Assembly (NCBI GenBank): GCA_025462785.1
Contig: JAOAPG010000409.1
Location: forward strand, 1 to 10,148
DNA length: 10,148 nt
Origin: Acidobacteriaceae bacterium
GTDB taxonomy: Bacteria; Acidobacteriota; Terriglobia; Terriglobales; Acidobacteriaceae
Reading direction: 5' to 3'
The notes beneath the pieces are model-generated. The model had not been told where the DNA came from, ran no database searches, and saw only the letters and a list, made by a program, of their open reading frames with translations. Made by a program: the position numbers and the translations under genes. This document shows positions 6,922 to 10,148 of the stretch, one piece after another (within the stretch, counting starts at the first letter, position 1; every line of letters begins with the position of its first letter).

Positions 6922-7413
6922 ATGCCTGATTCCAAATCCGCCGAAAACGAGATTTCCCGCGACCGTCTTGCCGAGCTATTGAACGAGGACCTTGCCCGCG
7001 AATATCAAGCAATTATTTCCTACGTAGTTTATTCCCAGGTACTGACCGGCGCCGAGTACATGGACATCGCTGACCAACTGGAGATCCATGCCAAGCAGGA
7101 ACTCGATCATGCGCTAACTATCTCGCGGCAGATCGACTATCTTGGCAAAATGCCAGTGGTCACTCCCAAGCCGGTACGTACATCGAACGATGCGAAGGAG
7201 ATGCTCCGATTCGATCTCGATAATGAAAACGAAACGGTTCGCAATTACCGCGATCGCATCCGGCAATGCGAAGCGCTTGGAGAATACGCCATGGCGGAAC
7301 AGATTCGGCAGATCCTCGTGCAGGAGCAAGACCATCAAATTGATTTAGCAACTGCCCTCGGCGAAGAAGTCCCGAACGTTAACAGCGGTCCGCAAGCACG
7401 CAGCCTCCACTAG
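6922..7413 (+). CDS. Bacterioferritin-like diiron protein lacking the haem-ligand Met
   Basis: A 163-residue four-helix-bundle protein of the ferritin superfamily; the start is ATG 6922 with AAGGAG at 6910-6915. All six expected diiron ligands can be placed: Glu27 in helix A (LAREYQAIISY), Glu60 and His63 (QELDH), Glu102 in helix C (RFDLDNENET), and Glu135 and His138 (EQDHQIDL). The spacings 33, 3 and 33 match bacterioferritin. The residue after the second ligand is Leu61, where haem-binding bacterioferritins have Met, so an intersubunit haem is unlikely. Expected role: ferroxidase activity and iron storage or protection from peroxide in the cytoplasm. It lies 163 bases after poxB on the same strand; co-transcription is possible but not shown. 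A small Dps-like or unassembled diiron role is an alternative. Confidence 0.9.
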   Translation: MPDSKSAENEISRDRLAELLNEDLAREYQAIISYVVYSQVLTGAEYMDIADQLEIHAKQELDHALTISRQIDYLGKMPVVTPKPVRTSNDAKEMLRFDLDNENETVRNYRDRIRQCEALGEYAMAEQIRQILVQEQDHQIDLATALGEEVPNVNSGPQARSLH

Positions 7414-7437
7414 CGTAGACTCGCGCGGTCGCTTTTT
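7412..7437 (+). terminator. Weak candidate terminator after the ferritin-like gene
   Basis: Beginning at the stop codon, AGC and GAC on the left side can pair with GTC and GCT on the right side, with a small bulge and a 7-base loop. Five T residues follow at 7433-7437. The stem is short. The position, between convergent genes, fits a terminator. Confidence 0.3.
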
Positions 7438-7467
7438 GAGGTGATGGCGCGGTGAAGAAAACCAGGT

Positions 7468-8307
7468 CTACGCAGATTGTTGGCGGCTGGCGGGTTGCAT
7501 GCTCCACAGGCGTGAGATCGCTGCAACCATCATGCTCGACATCAGCTGCATGGTTGCGACGTCCTGGTGATCGAATGCGTGTGGCGCTCCGGAGAGAACT
7601 TCAAACACGCCGAGGGTCCTGCGGAAATGCCGCAGCGGTGCAACGAGGATCGAGCGAGCGCCAAGACGCCTGCAACTTGCTAGATCCACGTGCGGATTTC
7701 GTTCGGCGTCATTGCACAATACAACTTCTCCTGTGCGCACGCAGTCGGCGGAAATTCCGGAGTCGGTTTGCAGACGCACTCCCAGATCCGGAGCCGTTCG
7801 CCCGGTGCGTGCTCGACACACAATTTCATCTCCATGACGCAAGGCAATTGCCGCTCCGGTGGCTCCGGTCAAGGCTTGAGCGCGTTCGGCGATCACGCTG
7901 ATAGCAGGCTCGAGGTCAAGTTCCCCAGTGTGGATCTCCTGCTCTAAAACCGTACTCGCTGACCTTTCACTAGCCGCATGATGTTTCATTACACGAGCAT
8001 GGCTGCGAGAAGGCGCCATCATCGAAAACGAAGCAGGAACGCGTTCCCCGTAGGAAGGTGAAAGCGCGGGCACAGTGGAGATCAGCTCGCGTACCAGACG
8101 ATCGAGTTCAACGTCGTTGATAAGGTGCGCCGTTTGCTGACCGCGCAATGATCCACCCAACACTCGGGAAAGGCTGAGCACAGCCTGACTTCCGCAGGCG
8201 AAACAATAAGGAGTATTGTTCTCGCTGATGACTTCGCACTCAACGCAAAACACAGAAGTTTGCAATGATAAAAAATGAATGTGCTGCCCAGTAAGCCGAT
8301 CCGCCAT
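7468..8307 (-). CDS. GAF-domain protein with N-terminal Cys4 zinc-ribbon-like motif
   Basis: A 279-residue protein read from ATG 8307-8305; GGAGG (plus 8320-8324) lies 12 bases upstream, a long spacing. Near the N-terminus, CVEC (C21, C24) and CFAC (C35, C38) form a CxxC-x10-CxxC pattern typical of a small zinc ribbon. A linker of about 90 residues follows, rich in Ser, Arg and His. Residues about 130-268 are a GAF domain: LDLEPAISVIAERAQALTGATG, then GVRLQTDSGISADCVRTGEVVLCND, GARSILVAPLRH and LGVFEVLSGAPHAFDHQDVATM. GAF domains bind small ligands such as cyclic nucleotides or sense redox state. No output domain (kinase, GGDEF, HTH) is present, so it may act by protein contact. It converges on the ferritin-like gene and lies 108 bases downstream of the transferase ORFs on the same strand, so it may share their transcript. 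The ligand is unknown. Confidence 0.85.
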   Translation of the reverse strand: MADRLTGQHIHFLSLQTSVFCVECEVISENNTPYCFACGSQAVLSLSRVLGGSLRGQQTAHLINDVELDRLVRELISTVPALSPSYGERVPASFSMMAPSRSHARVMKHHAASERSASTVLEQEIHTGELDLEPAISVIAERAQALTGATGAAIALRHGDEIVCRARTGRTAPDLGVRLQTDSGISADCVRTGEVVLCNDAERNPHVDLASCRRLGARSILVAPLRHFRRTLGVFEVLSGAPHAFDHQDVATMQLMSSMMVAAISRLWSMQPASRQQSA

Positions 8308-8414
8308 TCTTTCGTTGTTCCTCCGGCCAATGAAAAAGGAATGTTGAAGTTAAATTGTGGGTTGCCAGGCGAAGAAGTGACACGGGTGGTTCAGGCTGTG
8401 GATAAACATTCAGC

Positions 8415-9047
8415 TTACCTGAGCGGAGAGTAATGACGCTTCGCGTAACGCAGAGTCCTGCATCGACGGCATGTATTGCACGGTTTGTGTTGAGGCCCGT
8501 TCGAGTCCCTCGCCAGTGCAACTTGAAATATGGATATAAGCAAGTTGATGTCGAGCTGCAAATCGCGGCTGTCGTATCGGCGGTAAAACGTAATGGAGCC
8601 GCAGCGCCGATTGTCGCTAGTCACCAGATCGACGTTGAGATTCCAAGAATTCACCAATTCGTTCACAAAGTAGCTGCCGGACTTCTTCCAGCGAAGCGCT
8701 GGCTCCTGACCGGCAGTAGAAACGGTGCGAAAGCCGCGCATGGAAAACGAATCGAAAGGCAGGCAGTGCTGTCGCAGGTCGAACGCGTCGAAATCGTTGG
8801 CATCAAACGCGGCGGATAGAATGCGGAGAATCTGGTCGTGGTCTTTGGCAACTTTTAATTCTTCAGTAGCACGGCGGATGGCGAGATTATTGATAAATAT
8901 CTGCCGCTGATCGATAGTTTTAGCGGCCACACGGCGAAGTTCGCCGAATTCAAGGTAACCAAGATGCTGCACTCCCACCCAAATCCCGGTTCCGACCACA
9001 GCGAAAACTAGGCCCAGGCCACTGCCGGTCGGCCACAACAAAAACAA
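8415..9047 (-). CDS. C-terminal part of the frameshifted MraY/WecA-like transferase (last TM helix plus cytoplasmic extension)
   Basis: A 210-residue reading frame that opens at a TTG (9047) inside the end of the transferase ORF, in the -1 frame relative to it. It begins FLLWPTGSGLGLV and forms a membrane helix (about residues 8-28), which reads as the natural continuation of ...SALFALLI. The segment YLEFGELRRVAAKTIDQR and the following NNLAIRRATEELKVAKD are the kind of cytoplasmic tail I recall on acidobacterial members of this family. Residues 76-200 have no domain I can name; a Cys cluster CNTCRRC (190-196) and a basic tail end the protein. There is no Shine-Dalgarno site at the TTG, so independent translation is doubtful. 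Best read as the 3' half of one gene spanning 8415-9964 that has been split. Confidence 0.7.
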   Translation of the reverse strand: MFLLWPTGSGLGLVFAVVGTGIWVGVQHLGYLEFGELRRVAAKTIDQRQIFINNLAIRRATEELKVAKDHDQILRILSAAFDANDFDAFDLRQHCLPFDSFSMRGFRTVSTAGQEPALRWKKSGSYFVNELVNSWNLNVDLVTSDNRRCGSITFYRRYDSRDLQLDINLLISIFQVALARDSNGPQHKPCNTCRRCRTLRYAKRHYSPLR

Positions 9048-9964
9048 ATGAGTAAGGCAAAGAGCGCGGAGACCGCATAGAGCGTGATTACAACCTGGCG
9101 ATGCGAGAATCCCAGTTGCAGCAACTTGTGATGGATGTGCTCGCGGTCAGCGGTAAACACGGGACGTCCGCTCATCAATCTGCGGAACACAGAGAGCGTC
9201 GTCTCAAGAATCGGCAAGCCGAACGAAACTACCGGGATCGCAACGGCGATGATGGTCGGAGATTTCTGCGCTCCCAGCAGGGCTAGCGCACTCAACATGA
9301 AGCCTATGAAGAGGCTCCCGCAGTCTCCCAAGAATATCGTTACGGGATTGAAGTTGAATCGCAAAAATCCGAGAATCGCGCCCGCGAGCGAAAGTGTCAG
9401 CAACGAAACAAAAGATGAATGGCTTAGAAGCGCCACGACGAAGACGACGATGGTCGAGAATAAGGCAGAACCCGCGGCTAATCCGTCCAAGCCGTCGATT
9501 AAGTTAAAGGCGTTTGTAATAGCAAGAACCCAAAGAACGGTGAGCGGCAATCCGACAAGCCAGGAAAATTGATGATTCCCAAAGAGCACCGGCAAATTAA
9601 TGATCCGCAGGTTACCGGCGTAGAGCATAGTCGCCGCCACAGCTTGAACGCTGAACTTCAGGTAAGGGCCGGCGTCGCAAATATCGTCATAGACGCCAAG
9701 TAAAAAAACGAGGAAGCCTGCCGCAAGAATGGTCAACAACGTCCGTCGTGAAAAGCCAAAGCTGACATGACTGGAATAACGGCTAAGGAGAAGAGCGAAA
9801 ACGCTGGTAAATAGAAAGGCGGTAAAGATTCCCACCCCGCCTAACCGGGGTAGTGGTGTCCGGTGGAGATGGCGGTCTGATGCGGGTATCGCAACCCATC
9901 CGCGGGATGTAGCGAAATCACGGAGGCTGGCCGCTGCCATCGGCGAGCCAAGTGCACGCCTCAT
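9008..9964 (-). CDS. Polyprenyl-phosphate sugar-1-phosphate transferase (MraY/WecA family), truncated by frameshift
   Basis: Members of this family move a sugar-1-phosphate (GlcNAc-P, MurNAc-pentapeptide-P or similar) from a UDP-sugar to undecaprenyl phosphate at the inner membrane, starting a cell-envelope polymer. The 318-residue frame shows the family motifs in order: DRHLHRTPLPRLGG (30-43), VYDDICDAGPYLKF with D93-D94, ITNAFNLIDGLDGLAAG (149-165), FLGDCGSLFIGF (211-222) and REHIHHKLLQLG (274-285). About eight hydrophobic segments surround them. The HIHH form favours WecA-like enzymes over MraY. Two oddities appear: the last residues (CFCCGRPAVAWA) are out-of-frame readthrough before a TAG, and the helix normally preceding the first cytoplasmic loop is absent. 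An in-frame TAG sits directly before the ATG at 9964, and the site before it is a poor Shine-Dalgarno; ATG 9940 is an alternative start. Confidence 0.85.
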   Translation of the reverse strand: MRRALGSPMAAASLRDFATSRGWVAIPASDRHLHRTPLPRLGGVGIFTAFLFTSVFALLLSRYSSHVSFGFSRRTLLTILAAGFLVFLLGVYDDICDAGPYLKFSVQAVAATMLYAGNLRIINLPVLFGNHQFSWLVGLPLTVLWVLAITNAFNLIDGLDGLAAGSALFSTIVVFVVALLSHSSFVSLLTLSLAGAILGFLRFNFNPVTIFLGDCGSLFIGFMLSALALLGAQKSPTIIAVAIPVVSFGLPILETTLSVFRRLMSGRPVFTADREHIHHKLLQLGFSHRQVVITLYAVSALFALLICFCCGRPAVAWA

Positions 9965-10148
9965 CTACGATCACGTCCGCCGCGGGAAAGCGCCGAAGGT
10001 CATCGAACGACTTCGGTGCATCCACGATCCGCTGGCAGTATTGAAAGTAGAGTTCTTCATAAACTGAACCTGTTAGGGCGAACTTGTGGGCAGCCGAATT
10101 CAAGAACTGATTTAATCGGCTGCGCACTGGAGAGTTTCCAAGCTCAGT
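9918..10148 (-). CDS. Unrecognised ORF, C-terminal part, open at right edge
   Basis: The minus-strand frame is open from the right edge of the window to a TGA at 9920-9918, giving at least 76 residues; a GTG at 10127 is the first internal start. The end reads SFDDLRRFPAADVIVDEACTWLADG. It is hydrophilic with no membrane helix or motif that I recognise. It overlaps the start of the WecA-like ORF by 47 bases in another frame. It may be the end of a real upstream gene, since a close overlap is common in envelope-sugar operons. It might instead be open by chance because the true 5' end of the transferase gene is damaged here. Confidence 0.4.
   Translation of the reverse strand, partial: TELGNSPVRSRLNQFLNSAAHKFALTGSVYEELYFQYCQRIVDAPKSFDDLRRFPAADVIVDEACTWLADGSGQPP

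Noticed and set aside
8433..8819. Plus-strand ORF of 128 codons opposite the transferase tail.
   Set aside because: The minus-strand frame has a membrane helix and a family-like tail; the plus-strand product has no recognisable feature.

Overview
The window is bacterial chromosomal DNA of moderate to moderately high GC, with tightly packed genes, clear Shine-Dalgarno sites and no phage, IS, CRISPR, tRNA or rRNA signal. The gene styles (a GH15 trehalase/glucoamylase-like protein, a MraY/WecA-family transferase with a long cytoplasmic C-terminal extension, a Cys-motif GAF protein, and neighbouring acetoin and pyruvate oxidase genes) remind me most of soil Acidobacteriota. That assignment is an inference from remembered protein style, not a search result.

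Layout. (1) 1-1367, minus strand: the N-terminal ~455 residues of a GH15-family glycoside hydrolase that runs off the left edge. (2) 1368-1767: a 400-base gap between divergent genes. (3) 1768-7413, plus strand: a run of five genes. They are a small cupin, an acetolactate decarboxylase (budA) with an added ribbon-helix-helix-like N-terminus, a catabolic acetolactate synthase (budB), a PoxB-type pyruvate:quinone oxidoreductase, and a non-haem bacterioferritin-like diiron protein. (4) 7468-8307, minus strand, convergent with the ferritin: a GAF-domain protein with a Cys4 motif. (5) 8415-9964, minus strand: a polyprenyl-phosphate sugar-1-phosphate transferase (MraY/WecA superfamily) split into two overlapping reading frames by an apparent one-base loss in a T run. 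It also seems to lack the usual first membrane helix. (6) 9918 to the right edge, minus strand: the C-terminal end of an unrecognised ORF that overlaps the start of the transferase.

The central theme is the pyruvate node. BudB condenses two pyruvates to acetolactate, BudA decarboxylates it to acetoin, and PoxB oxidatively decarboxylates pyruvate to acetate while reducing quinone. Together they form two overflow routes from pyruvate, one neutral and one acidic, placed side by side. A GH15 enzyme upstream could supply glucose, and the diiron ferritin downstream could buffer iron and oxidants, but these two links are only contextual. The items most worth a second look are the RHH-like module on the decarboxylase together with a short dyad at its candidate promoter, and the frameshifted, N-terminally short WecA-like gene.
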